A stretch of 23,330 bases of DNA, taken from contig CAIVPY010000161.1 in the NCBI GenBank assembly GCA_903907885.1, positions 1 to 23,330 on the forward strand, read 5' to 3'. Both the position numbers and the translations under genes were made by a program. The notes beneath the pieces were generated by a model that saw nothing but the letters and a program-made list of their open reading frames with translations, did no database searches and had not been told where the DNA came from. Origin of the DNA: an uncultured Bacteroidota bacterium. Lineage in GTDB: Bacteria; Bacteroidota; Bacteroidia; UKL13-3. Shown one piece after another: positions 6,906-15,514 of the stretch (the stretch's first letter is position 1; every line of letters starts with the position of its first letter).

Positions 6906-7865
6906 ATGAAAAACAATAAAAAATCATTCATCATTATAGCACTAATCGCTATTATTTATTCGGGTTGTTCAAAAGACGACAAAGGGAACACTACCGCTAC
7001 ATTAACTCCTCGCGAGCAAGCTACTAAAGACTATAAAGACATGTATCTGACAACAATGGTATCGGATGCCGAATTGGCCTGGACTGGAAACTCTGCAAAT
7101 TGCGCAGAGGGAACTATTTCTAAAACTGCTTATGATAGAAGTTTACTTAGATTAAATTATTTCCGCAAAATTTGTGGCTTATCAAGCAATATGGTATGGA
7201 ATAGTGCTTGGCATTCTGATTGCCAAAAGGCTGCTTTGATGATGACTTCAAATAATTCGTTAAGTCATTTCCCTCCTAGTACTTGGAAATGCTATACTAC
7301 CGAAGGATATAACGCTGCTGGGATAAGCAATATTGCTTGGGGTTCGGGAAGTTACCATTCTTCTGCTTGTATAGCTGGCTGGGTTAAAGACGATGGTTCC
7401 AATAATGCGGCTGCTGGACACAGAAGATGGATATTATTTTCAAGAGCTAAAGAATATGGTTTGGGAAGCACGTCAAATGCGGCTGTTTTGCATTGTATTG
7501 AGCATACTACTGATCCATTACCAAGTTCAGCACCAACTTATGTTGCATATCCACCTGCCTTTATTCCCCAAGACTTGGTTTATGGAAGATGGTCTTTGGG
7601 TATTCCGAATTCTACTTCTTTTTATTCTGGTGTTGATTTTAGTGCGGCTACTGTTAAAATGACTGATAACACAGGTGCTGATGTTACTTTAAGTATTATA
7701 TCCAAAACTGATAATGGTTATGGTGATCAAACCATTGTTTGGGAACCGCAGGGCATTCAAACTACAATGGTGGCTGATATCAAATATCACGTGGTGGTTG
7801 ATAATGTATTGGTAAATACTGTCACAAAAAAATACGAATATGATGTTACTATTTTTAAACCTTAA
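6906..7865 (+). CDS. CAP (SCP/PR-1) domain lipoprotein
   Basis: A 319-residue secreted lipoprotein. Residues 1-21 form a lipoprotein signal with lipobox IYSGC (C21). The mature start CSKDDK has K-D-D at +2 to +4, which resembles the surface-export signal described in Capnocytophaga. A CAP domain spans about 75-195: LLRLNYFRKICGL, H121 in LSHFPPS, and the AAAGHRRWIL motif with H172. Residues about 205-319 look beta-rich and may be a separate domain; I do not recognise it. Cysteines at 66, 90, 106, 129 and 155 could form disulfides. CAP proteins have varied roles (lipid binding, protease-like activity), so no function is claimed. It is a single-gene unit with its own terminator. Confidence 0.85.
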   Translation: MKNNKKSFIIIALIAIIYSGCSKDDKGNTTATLTPREQATKDYKDMYLTTMVSDAELAWTGNSANCAEGTISKTAYDRSLLRLNYFRKICGLSSNMVWNSAWHSDCQKAALMMTSNNSLSHFPPSTWKCYTTEGYNAAGISNIAWGSGSYHSSACIAGWVKDDGSNNAAAGHRRWILFSRAKEYGLGSTSNAAVLHCIEHTTDPLPSSAPTYVAYPPAFIPQDLVYGRWSLGIPNSTSFYSGVDFSAATVKMTDNTGADVTLSIISKTDNGYGDQTIVWEPQGIQTTMVADIKYHVVVDNVLVNTVTKKYEYDVTIFKP

Positions 7866-7883
7866 TGGTTAAAAATGAAATGT

Positions 7884-7913
7884 AAAGGCCTGCAAATTTG
7901 TAGGCCTTTTTTT
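7884..7913 (+). terminator. Intrinsic terminator after the CAP lipoprotein gene
   Basis: AAAGGCCTGCAAA pairs with TTTGTAGGCCTTT (one G-U) and is followed by more T. The element is almost a palindrome. The stop codon of convergent radA lies in its T run (7912-7914), so both genes end here; the T tract favours the plus strand. Confidence 0.85.
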
Positions 7914-9279
7914 ATCCAAATAGGTAACTCAGCATTTCGTCAAGTTTGCTTACTTGTATAATTTTAATTTTTTGACTGTGTGAGGGAAGTTTGTTAAACT
8001 TAGACAGATAAACGGTTTTAAAACCTAGTTTTTCGGCTTCGGCTATTCTTTGCTCTATTCGGTTTACTGCTCTAATTTCACCGCTTAGTCCTACTTCGCC
8101 AATAAAGGCTATTTTACTATCAACCGAAACATTTTCATAACTAGAAACAATGGCTGCTACTATGCCCAAGTCTATTCCTGGGTCTTCTATTCTTAGTCCT
8201 CCTGCAATGTTTATGAATACATCTTGCAATCCCATTTTTAAACCGCACTTTTTTTCTAATATAGCCAACAGCATATTTAATCTTTTGGCATCGTAGCCGT
8301 TTGAATTGCGTTGGGGAGTGCCATAAACGGCCGCACTTACCAATGCTTGTGTTTCGATGAGTAATGGTCGCATACCTTCGAGGGTGGCGGAGATGGTTAC
8401 TCCACTTAAAGCTTCGTCTCGTTGAGAAATAAGGATCTCACTTGGGTTGCTTACTTCACGAAGTCCTGCACTTTGCATTTCGTAAATACCTATTTCGTTT
8501 GTGCTTCCAAACCTGTTTTTTGTGCTACGAAGGATTCGGTACACATGATGCCTATCTCCCTCAAACTGAAGTACGGTATCGACCATGTGTTCTAATAATT
8601 TTGGTCCGGCAAGGATTCCATCTTTGGTGATATGACCAATTAGAAACATTGGAACACCCGTTTCTTTTGCAAAACGAATCATATCGCCTGCAGTTTCTTT
8701 TATTTGCGAAATACTTCCAGGGGTTGAGTCTATCAAATCGCTTTGCAGGGTTTGAATAGAATCAACCACCACTATATCGGGCTCGGCTTCTTTTAGAGCT
8801 TTACCAATTTTTTGGGTGGATGTTTCGGTATATAAAAAGCAATTATCATTGCTAAAGGGAATTCTATCGGCACGCATTTTTATTTGGGCTTCACTCTCCT
8901 CCCCACTAATATATAATACTTTTAAACCATTAAACTGTAAGGCAATTTGGAGCAAAAGGGTTGACTTACCAATGCCAGGTTCGCCACCAATAAGCACTAC
9001 ACTTCCCGGAACAATACCACCGCCCAGCACTCTACTCAATTCTTTATCTTTAATTTGAATACGGATTTCGTTTCCTTCTTCCACATCTCGTATGGCAATG
9101 GGTTTGTTTGAGCGAACTTTGTTTGATTCTTTCCAAGTATTTTTATATTCTTCTTTTTCTTTATGTATCACTTCTTCAACAAAAGAATTCCACTCGCTAC
9201 AGCTTGGACATTTGCCTACCCATTTAACCGATGAAGCCCCACAGTTCTTACAAAAAAAGGAAGTAGATGTTTTAGCCAT
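7912..9279 (-). CDS. radA: DNA repair protein RadA (Sms)
   Basis: A 455-residue RecA-like ATPase that drives branch migration during recombinational repair. An N-terminal zinc finger has C10, C13, C24 and C27 (CKNCG, then CPSC). Walker A is GEPGIGKST at 99-107, Walker B is IVVVDSIQT near 169-177, and the RadA-specific KNRFG motif is at 254-258. The C-terminal part is the Lon-protease-like domain without need of protease activity. Length and order match the family. The start at 9279 (MAKTSTSFFC) places the zinc finger as usual. It is convergent with the CAP gene, and its stop lies in the shared terminator. A TAnnTTTG element is seen upstream. Confidence 0.97.
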   Translation of the reverse strand: MAKTSTSFFCKNCGASSVKWVGKCPSCSEWNSFVEEVIHKEKEEYKNTWKESNKVRSNKPIAIRDVEEGNEIRIQIKDKELSRVLGGGIVPGSVVLIGGEPGIGKSTLLLQIALQFNGLKVLYISGEESEAQIKMRADRIPFSNDNCFLYTETSTQKIGKALKEAEPDIVVVDSIQTLQSDLIDSTPGSISQIKETAGDMIRFAKETGVPMFLIGHITKDGILAGPKLLEHMVDTVLQFEGDRHHVYRILRSTKNRFGSTNEIGIYEMQSAGLREVSNPSEILISQRDEALSGVTISATLEGMRPLLIETQALVSAAVYGTPQRNSNGYDAKRLNMLLAILEKKCGLKMGLQDVFINIAGGLRIEDPGIDLGIVAAIVSSYENVSVDSKIAFIGEVGLSGEIRAVNRIEQRIAEAEKLGFKTVYLSKFNKLPSHSQKIKIIQVSKLDEMLSYLFG

Positions 9280-9356
9280 GTTTAATTTGCTTTAATATCA
9301 GGTAATACAATTTATTATTTTTTAAGAGTTTTTATTGCTTTTAGGAATTCTATTTC

Positions 9357-9364
9357 CAAAAGTA
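9357..9364 (-). promoter_or_regulatory. Possible -7 element for radA (TACTTTTG)
   Basis: TACTTTTG on the minus strand matches TAnnTTTG exactly, 78 bases before the radA ATG. No TTG lies at the expected -33 distance, so the call is tentative. Confidence 0.3.
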
Positions 9365-9458
9365 TGAGTTAAACTCTTTGCGTTTGTTTTTTAATCAACT
9401 AAGCCAAAACACTGTTTTGTTCTTTTGTGTGAATGTTTAATAAAACGCTTCTGCAAAT

Positions 9459-9492
9459 AAAAAATCCCCCAAATGTATTATTTGAGGGATTT
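9459..9492 (-). terminator. Intrinsic terminator after the PorE-like gene
   Basis: Read on the minus strand, AAATCCCTCAAAT pairs with ATTTGGGGGATTT (one U-G) over a five-base loop and runs into TTTTTATTT. It starts 24 bases past the stop of the OmpA-family gene. Confidence 0.85.
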
Positions 9493-9515
9493 ATATTCTA
9501 TAAATAATTTCCTAT

Positions 9516-11654
9516 TTACCTTCGGGGAGTAGGGGCAACGGTTCCACCTCTTTGTCTGCCTTGCGGTAGCGCAGGTTTTTTAGGATCCACTGGCACTTCT
9601 TTAGGTTTCTTCACATAATTGTTATCTAAGAACTGAACTGTCGTTCTTCTGTTTAATTGGTGTTCTTCATCAGTACATCTTAAACCTTGTTCTCTTTCGT
9701 TAGGACCCTCGCAATTACATTTAGTAACTGCCAATCTGTTTTCTCCATAACCTCTAGCAACAATTCTTAATGTGTCTATACCTTGAGAAAGAATATAGGC
9801 CACAGCTGAATCGGCACGTCTTTGCGACAAACCAATATTGTATAACGAATCGGCTCTACAATCGGTGTGAGATCCCAATTCAACCCTCACTCTAGGGTAT
9901 TTATTTAAGGTTTGAACCAATGTGTCTAAAATTAAACGAGACAATGGGCGCAAATCAGCCTTATCCAAATCGTAATAAATACCTTGTAAAACAATTAAAG
10001 AATCGAAATTAAACGGAACTAAATCAAAATCTTGGATTAAATCGGTTGATTGCTCGTAAGGTTTAGTTGTTTGAAACATTAACTTACTATCATAAAAATC
10101 TGCTTTAGCCGCAAACAATTCATAATCGGTTTTTGCTTTTATTTTCAATCTATACGAACCGGTAGCATCTGTACGTAAAACAATTTTACCTGTATCGTTA
10201 CTACTTGTAATGGTAATGGTTGTGTTTGGAAGAATTTCTTTTGTTTTAGCATTTCTAGCCACACCGCTTAGGTTAAAAATAAGCGGATTCATATAGAAAC
10301 GATATACGTCATCCGAACCTTTTCCTCCATCTCTGTTAGAACTAAAGTAGCCGCTATGATTGCCCTCTTTGTCTTTAAACATTTGCATCGCAAAATCATC
10401 TCCCGAAGAGTTGATAGGCGATTTCATATTTACAGGAGAACTCCAATCGGCAGCCTCGCCTTTGGTGTAGTAAATATCACTACCCCCCAAACTTGGATGA
10501 CCAGTTGACGAGAAATACAAAGTACCATCTTCGTATATATAAGGGTACATCTCGTCTCCGGGCGTATTAATTATCGAACCTAAATTAACAGGATCTCCCC
10601 AGGTATTACTACGTTTGGTATAAGAAACCATCCACAAATCTTTGCTCAAAACCGTTCCTTCTGGATTATCAGCACATGTGAGCTTAGGATTACTTCCAGG
10701 CATATCAGAAGCGAAGTAAAGTGTTTGTCCATCTTTGCTCAGGCTCGGATGTCCACAGCTAAAAGAGTCAGTACTAAATGGAAGTGGTTCAGGTTTGCTC
10801 CATTCTGTTCCATTTAATTTTGAAACATAGATTCTACAACGATTACCCTTTCCATCCACCGAATTACATTGGGTAACATACATGGTAGTAAACTTACTAT
10901 CAAAGCAAACCACACCATCATTATATTTGGTATTTACCTTATCTTTATCAAGCAAAGCTGGTAAACCATAGCTAATGTCATTAGAATTTTTTTTGTTTAC
11001 TTTAAAATTAGAAACATACACATCCGTATGTCCATTTCCTGTCCAACCATATTGCGAGCCATTAACACCCTTTTCTCTATCTGAAGTAAAAAACAATTGG
11101 TCTTTTTTATACTGCATGGCAGCAAAATCTTCCCATTTTGTATTGATACCTCTAATGTTCTCAACCATGTAACGGCTTTTTTCATTTTTCCATTTCAAGG
11201 CATATTCGCAGCCTTTAATCTCACGGTCAATAGCAACTTCATCGTAGCAAGACGCATCACCCAATTTTTTGTATTTATTAAACTCAATAATGGCAGACGA
11301 ATACTTAGTAATATCAGCACTGGCATTGTTTTTTAAAGCTAAGGCATATCTTAATTGCGCTTCAGCATTTTTAGGATCGGCTTTCACCGTTTTTCCATAC
11401 CAACTTTCAGCATTTTTTATATCGTTAATCATACGATAACACTCGGCAGTTTTAAAAACAGCTTCAAGTTTTTCTTCTTTGATTTTAGTTTTGCTATAAA
11501 CAGCTTTATAATCTTCGCTCGAAAGGAAGAATTCTTTCTTTTTGTAGTGTTCTCGGGCACTAACTATGCTTCCTTTACCACCTTTGCAGCTTATGCTAAG
11601 CATAGTAATAACTAATGCCAATACAAATAATGAAGTGGAATAAAATTTATTCAT
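9516..11654 (-). CDS. OmpA-family lipoprotein with TPR and PD40 repeats, PorE-like
   Basis: A 712-residue envelope lipoprotein. Residues 1-23 are a lipoprotein signal (LSISC, C23). Residues about 30-155 are TPR-like helices. Residues about 175-456 hold PD40/WD40-type beta-propeller repeats (LFFTSDREKG, TLYFASDMPG, TLYFSSTGHP, GYFSSNRDGG). Residues about 460-545 form a carboxypeptidase-regulatory-like beta domain. Residues about 556-677 form an OmpA-like peptidoglycan-binding domain, with D598 in SHTDCRADS and R613 in SQRRADS. The tail is Pro/Lys/Arg-rich. This domain order is that of PorE, a lipoprotein linked to the type IX secretion system. Bacteroidota carry several paralogues of this layout, so the link to secretion is inference. 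A Cys-rich insert (CNCEGPNEREQGLRC) lies in the OmpA domain. Confidence 0.88.
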   Translation of the reverse strand: MNKFYSTSLFVLALVITMLSISCKGGKGSIVSAREHYKKKEFFLSSEDYKAVYSKTKIKEEKLEAVFKTAECYRMINDIKNAESWYGKTVKADPKNAEAQLRYALALKNNASADITKYSSAIIEFNKYKKLGDASCYDEVAIDREIKGCEYALKWKNEKSRYMVENIRGINTKWEDFAAMQYKKDQLFFTSDREKGVNGSQYGWTGNGHTDVYVSNFKVNKKNSNDISYGLPALLDKDKVNTKYNDGVVCFDSKFTTMYVTQCNSVDGKGNRCRIYVSKLNGTEWSKPEPLPFSTDSFSCGHPSLSKDGQTLYFASDMPGSNPKLTCADNPEGTVLSKDLWMVSYTKRSNTWGDPVNLGSIINTPGDEMYPYIYEDGTLYFSSTGHPSLGGSDIYYTKGEAADWSSPVNMKSPINSSGDDFAMQMFKDKEGNHSGYFSSNRDGGKGSDDVYRFYMNPLIFNLSGVARNAKTKEILPNTTITITSSNDTGKIVLRTDATGSYRLKIKAKTDYELFAAKADFYDSKLMFQTTKPYEQSTDLIQDFDLVPFNFDSLIVLQGIYYDLDKADLRPLSRLILDTLVQTLNKYPRVRVELGSHTDCRADSLYNIGLSQRRADSAVAYILSQGIDTLRIVARGYGENRLAVTKCNCEGPNEREQGLRCTDEEHQLNRRTTVQFLDNNYVKKPKEVPVDPKKPALPQGRQRGGTVAPTPRR

Positions 11655-11671
11655 TTGTTAAAAGTTTGTTT

Positions 11672-11702
11672 CAATAATACAATAAAAGGTAAGTTTATCA
11701 AT
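11672..11702 (-). promoter_or_regulatory. Probable promoter for the PorE-like gene
   Basis: On the minus strand, ATTG, 19 bases, then TATTATTG, one mismatch from TAnnTTTG. It lies 17 bases upstream of the ATG at 11654, so the leader would be short. Confidence 0.4.
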
Positions 11703-11741
11703 ATTTTGATTAATGATTTTAATATTTTTTGCTTTTTTTAT

Positions 11742-11773
11742 AAAAAAACCCCCTTTACAAACGTAAAGAGGGA
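11742..11773 (-). terminator. Intrinsic terminator after glnN
   Basis: On the minus strand CCCTCTTTAC pairs with GTAAAGGGGG (one U-G) around a four-base loop, then seven T. It starts 19 bases after the glnN stop. Confidence 0.85.
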
Positions 11774-11791
11774 ATATATTATGATGAATTC

Positions 11792-13975
11792 TTATTTAAT
11801 AAATAACATTTCACGGTATTTAGGCAGTTTCCACAAATCATCCTCAATTATAAATTCTAGAGCATCACTTGATTTTCTAATGGTATCAAAAAGAGGTTTA
11901 ACTTTATGACACATTGATAACGCTATTTTATGAGTGTCGCTAATGTTGTGCGCTTTATCACTTTCGTTAATTAGTTTAGTTACCGATTCGCTAATTATTT
12001 TTACATGTTTAGCTATTTCTGTAATAGATTCTATCTGTACATCGTAAAGAGTTTTAGATAAACCAGCAGCCTTTAGTGAAGCAACATTACTTGCCAATTT
12101 TCCTTGATACTCGATAGCCGATGGGATTACATGAGAAGTAGCCAACTGTGCTAAAATTTTAGCTTCGATATCTATTTTCTTCACATAGATTTCCTGCATG
12201 ATTTCATAACGTGCTTCCAATTCAATTGGGTTGAAAATATTATTTTTAACAAACAAGTCTTTTGATTTTTGACTTACGTAAGCATTTAAAGCTTCTGGCG
12301 TGGTTTTTACATTGCTCAATCCACGTTTTTCGGCTTCTTTAACCCACTCATCGCCATATCCATTTCCTTCAAAAAGAATACTTTTTGATGAAATATAATA
12401 TGTTTTTAAAACTTCAATAATGGCTTTCTCTTTCTTTCTACCTTTTTTTATTAAAGCATTTACTTCTAATTGAAATTTATTTAATTGGTTAGCCATAACC
12501 GTATTAAGTACAATATTGGCATTTGCACAATTGGCGCTAGAACCTACTGCACGAAACTCAAACTTATTACCTGTAAAAGCAAAAGGAGATGTTCTGTTTC
12601 TGTCAGTATTGTCTAATAGTATTTCAGGAATTTTTATTACATCAATTGATACTGCTTTTTTAGATTTTGTTGTGGTATTTCCACCTAACAACGAATCTAA
12701 AATATGCGTCATTTGTGAGCCAATGAAAATTGACATGATTGCTGGAGGAGCTTCGTTAGCTCCTAAGCGGTGGTCATTACCCGCACTGGCTATAGATGCA
12801 CGAAGCAAATCTGCATTATCAAATACTCCTTTTATAACATTTACAAAAAAAGTAAGGAATTGTAAATTAGTTTCAGGATTTTTGGTTGGAGCTAAAAGGT
12901 TAATACCTGTATTGGTTATCAAACTCCAGTTATTGTGTTTACCACTTCCATTGATTCCAGAGAACGGTTTTTCATGAAGTAATACTTTTAAACCATGCTT
13001 TTTCCCAACTTTTTCCATCAAATCCATTAGCAATTGATTATGGTCAATAGCTAAATTAGCTTCTTCAAAATTTGGTGCACATTCAAATTGAGAAGGTGCA
13101 ACCTCATTATGGCGGGTTTTCAATGGAATACCTAACTTATAAGATTCGGTTTCTAAATCAACCATAAAATCGTGAACTCTAGGAGGGATTGAACCAAAAT
13201 AATGATCCTCTAATTGCTGTCCCTTTTCAGGTGATTGTCCTAATAAAGTTCTACCGGTAAGCATTAAATCAGGGCGAGCATAAAACAAAGCCTCATCTAC
13301 TAAGAAATACTCTTGTTCAATTCCCAATGAAACATGGGCTTTTATTACATTTTTGTCAAAATAATTAGCGCAAACTGAAACAACTGCATTTTCTACTGCG
13401 TGAAGTGCTTTTAGTAACGGTGCTTTGTAATCTAACGCTTCTCCGGTATAAGCAACAAAGATGGTAGGAATACACAATGTTTTACCATTGTTACCCTCCA
13501 TAATAAAAGCAGGAGATGAGGGATCCCAAGCTGTGTAACCTCTAGCTTCAAAAGTGTTTCTTATACCACCATTAGGGAAGCTTGAAGCATCTGGCTCTTG
13601 TTGCACCAAGGCGTTTCCTGAGAAAATTTCCATTGAACGGCCGTCTTCTGTTGGTTCAAAAAATGCATCATGCTTTTCGGCAGTTGCACCAGTTAATGGT
13701 TGAAACCAATGAGTATAATGTGTTGTGCCTCTATTGATGGCCCAGCTTTTCATCCCAGCAGCAACTTCTTCGGCAACAGCACGATCAATTTTCTCACCTT
13801 TGATAATGGCATTGCTAACTGCTTTGTATGCTGATTTAGACAAAAAGCTTTTCATGGCATTGTCGTTAAACACATTGATGTTGTAATAGTCGGATACTTT
13901 TACAGACGGTGGTGATACCGAAACTGGCACCCTATTTAGTGCAGTTTGTAATGCTTGATTACGGTTTGATGACAT
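11792..13975 (-). CDS. glnN: Type III glutamine synthetase
   Basis: A 727-residue cytoplasmic enzyme that makes glutamine from glutamate, ammonia and ATP. The length is that of the GSIII class, not the 450-residue GSI. Recognisable active-site motifs are GIEQEYF (E220, E222), NEVAPSQFE at 290-298 and KPFSGINGSGKHNNWS at 336-351. An N-terminal GSIII domain (about 25-175) holds THYTHWFQPLTG. The C-terminal third (about 560-727) is the helical GSIII extension. The start at 13975 follows a good promoter. The gene stands alone with its own terminator and has no adjacent amt or glnB, so nitrogen control is not visible here. Confidence 0.97.
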   Translation of the reverse strand: MSSNRNQALQTALNRVPVSVSPPSVKVSDYYNINVFNDNAMKSFLSKSAYKAVSNAIIKGEKIDRAVAEEVAAGMKSWAINRGTTHYTHWFQPLTGATAEKHDAFFEPTEDGRSMEIFSGNALVQQEPDASSFPNGGIRNTFEARGYTAWDPSSPAFIMEGNNGKTLCIPTIFVAYTGEALDYKAPLLKALHAVENAVVSVCANYFDKNVIKAHVSLGIEQEYFLVDEALFYARPDLMLTGRTLLGQSPEKGQQLEDHYFGSIPPRVHDFMVDLETESYKLGIPLKTRHNEVAPSQFECAPNFEEANLAIDHNQLLMDLMEKVGKKHGLKVLLHEKPFSGINGSGKHNNWSLITNTGINLLAPTKNPETNLQFLTFFVNVIKGVFDNADLLRASIASAGNDHRLGANEAPPAIMSIFIGSQMTHILDSLLGGNTTTKSKKAVSIDVIKIPEILLDNTDRNRTSPFAFTGNKFEFRAVGSSANCANANIVLNTVMANQLNKFQLEVNALIKKGRKKEKAIIEVLKTYYISSKSILFEGNGYGDEWVKEAEKRGLSNVKTTPEALNAYVSQKSKDLFVKNNIFNPIELEARYEIMQEIYVKKIDIEAKILAQLATSHVIPSAIEYQGKLASNVASLKAAGLSKTLYDVQIESITEIAKHVKIISESVTKLINESDKAHNISDTHKIALSMCHKVKPLFDTIRKSSDALEFIIEDDLWKLPKYREMLFIK

Positions 13976-14015
13976 AATTTTATAATTTAGTGGTTATTCA
14001 TATCAATTTTCGAAA

Positions 14016-14045
14016 CAAATGTAACAATTCTTGCTCAAAACCAAA
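14016..14045 (-). promoter_or_regulatory. Bacteroidota-type promoter for glnN
   Basis: On the minus strand, TTTG, 18 bases, then TACATTTG (exact TAnnTTTG). The -7 element ends 40 bases before the glnN ATG. It is one base shorter than the usual spacing. It lies in the 391-base gap 13976-14366, which otherwise holds only the PfkB terminator and AT-rich sequence with no supported gene. Confidence 0.5.
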
Positions 14046-14304
14046 TTTTTTATGACAAAAAATCAAAAAATAGATCTTTTTGAAGTATTTTTATCAAAAT
14101 TATTCTAATTTAAGCTGATAATTTTGTAAAATTGGCATATTTGTTTTTGCATTTTTATAAAAATATACCTTTTAAATTACTTTTATAGCCTTTTTATTGG
14201 TATGGCATCTGTTTTTAATAAAAATGGACTGTTACGTTAGCAAAATTAATGGAAAATGAGCTTGAAGGGTTTCTTTTAAACAAAATATAGTCAGGATATG
14301 GATA

Positions 14305-14349
14305 CATAAAAAACAGAAGAGGCGCGCAGCTTTGCTGCGCGCCTCTTCT
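14305..14349 (-). terminator. GC-rich intrinsic terminator after the PfkB gene
   Basis: A perfect 16-bp stem (14315-14330 with 14334-14349) around a three-base loop. Its core GGCGCGCAGC is far more GC-rich than anything nearby. On the minus strand it is followed by GTTTTTTATG. It begins 17 bases after the stop of the sugar kinase gene. Confidence 0.85.
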
Positions 14350-14366
14350 AATAGCCATGATTGTTC

Positions 14367-15281
14367 TTATAAATCGAATTTAACCAAATGTTTAAATTCT
14401 GAAATTCTAATTTTCAATTCGTCATTACTTAAATTTACTATTCTTTCTGTTCCAAATCTTTCAACGCAAAAACTTGCCATAGCCGAGCCATAAATAATAG
14501 CGTTCTTCATATTATCAAAACTGATGTCGTTGGTTTTAGCTAAATAACCAATAAATCCTCCGGCAAAGGTATCACCTGCTCCGGTTGGGTCAAACACCTC
14601 CTCTAATGGAAGTGCGGGGGCAAAGAAAATATGTTTGCCATGGAATAACAAAGCTCCATTTTCTCCTTTTTTTATAATTAAATATTTAGGACCCATTTCT
14701 TGAATCTTTGCTGCCGCTTTTACTAACGAATACTCACCAGACAATTGTCTTGCTTCTTCATCATTGATTGTAAGAACATCTACCATACTAATTGTTTTAC
14801 GCAAATCATCCATGGCAATTTCCATCCAAAAATTCATGGTATCCATAACAATTAGTTTTGGACGCTTTGTTAAGCGTTCGATTACTGTTTGTTGAACTTT
14901 TGGTGTTAAATTACCCAACATGAGGTAATCACAGTTTTGGTAAGAATCTGGAATAATTGGATCAAAATTGCCCAATACATTTAACTCTGTGGTCAACGTA
15001 TCTCTTGTATTCATATCGGTGTGGTATTTTCCACTCCAAAAAAATGATTTCTCACCTTCTTTAACTTGCAAACCTTCAGTGTTTACACCGTGTGTATTCA
15101 AATGAGATATAAAATCATTTGGAAAATCATCACCCACCACAGCAACCAAATTTACATTTTGAGTGAAATAAGATGAAGCTAAAGCAATGTAAGATGCAGC
15201 ACCACCAACAATTTTATCGGTTTTGCCAAATGGGGTTTCGATAGCATCAAATGCCACGCTACCAACTACTAATAAACTCAT
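14367..15281 (-). CDS. PfkB family carbohydrate kinase
   Basis: A 304-residue cytoplasmic kinase of the ribokinase/PfkB family, which phosphorylates a sugar or nucleoside with ATP. The start LLVVGSVAFDAI and the GG of IVGGAASYIALA (about 24-35) are the first PfkB signature region. The second signature, DPTGAGDTFAGGF at 231-243, holds the catalytic base D237 and the anion hole. TINDEEARQL (about 171-180) and LIIKKGENGALL (about 201-212) also fit. The substrate cannot be told; adenosine or ribose kinase-like members look similar. It is divergent from tRNA-Asn, 83 bases away, and ends in a strong GC-rich terminator. Confidence 0.92.
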   Translation of the reverse strand: MSLLVVGSVAFDAIETPFGKTDKIVGGAASYIALASSYFTQNVNLVAVVGDDFPNDFISHLNTHGVNTEGLQVKEGEKSFFWSGKYHTDMNTRDTLTTELNVLGNFDPIIPDSYQNCDYLMLGNLTPKVQQTVIERLTKRPKLIVMDTMNFWMEIAMDDLRKTISMVDVLTINDEEARQLSGEYSLVKAAAKIQEMGPKYLIIKKGENGALLFHGKHIFFAPALPLEEVFDPTGAGDTFAGGFIGYLAKTNDISFDNMKNAIIYGSAMASFCVERFGTERIVNLSNDELKIRISEFKHLVKFDL

Positions 15282-15313
15282 AAAAATATATTTTTAATTT
15301 TTTCGCTACAAAT

Positions 15314-15345
15314 ATTGCGTATTTAATTCTATAAACCTATCATTG
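15314..15345 (+). promoter_or_regulatory. Probable promoter for tRNA-Asn
   Basis: ATTG at 15314, 20 bases, then TATCATTG at 15338-15345, one mismatch from TAnnTTTG. Transcription would begin a few bases before the tRNA at 15365. Confidence 0.45.
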
Positions 15346-15364
15346 CACTCCCAAAAAGGAAAAT

Positions 15365-15438
15365 TCCTTGATAGCTCAGCTGGTTAGAGCGAGTGACTGT
15401 TAATCACTAGGTCCCTGGTTCGAGTCCAGGTCAGGGAG
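15365..15438 (+). tRNA. tRNA-Asn (anticodon GTT)
   Basis: A full cloverleaf. The acceptor TCCTTGA pairs with TCAGGGA (one T-G). The D arm has GCTC and GAGC. The anticodon stem AGTGA/TCACT holds loop CTGTTAA with anticodon GTT, and the T arm is CCTGG-TTCGAGT-CCAGG. The discriminator is G at 15438. The bases after it read CAA, so the 3' CCA is not encoded. It is transcribed alone, with its own promoter candidate and terminator. Confidence 0.97.
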
Positions 15439-15440
15439 CA

Positions 15441-15470
15441 AAGCCATCGGTAGTCCCCGATGGCTTTTTT
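15441..15470 (+). terminator. Intrinsic terminator after tRNA-Asn
   Basis: AAGCCATCGG pairs perfectly with CCGATGGCTT around TAGTCC, followed by a T run. It begins two bases after the tRNA. On the minus strand the T run is short, so it is a weak terminator for the S66 gene that ends at 15515. Confidence 0.85.
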
Positions 15471-15514
15471 GTTTCTTTAAGGTCTTGGTTATTAGCTATT
15501 TGCTCAGAAATAAA

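Noticed and set aside
12516..12977. 153-codon plus-strand frame inside glnN
   Set aside because: Antisense shadow across the conserved glutamine synthetase active-site region.
13976..14366. 391-base gap between glnN and the PfkB gene checked for a small RNA or gene
   Set aside because: Only the glnN promoter, the PfkB terminator and AT-rich sequence are seen; the longest start-to-stop frame noticed is about 13 codons.
15441..15470. Hairpin after tRNA-Asn considered as an integration attachment site
   Set aside because: It is an ordinary terminator with a T run. No integrase, repeat of the tRNA 3' end or foreign island is seen nearby.
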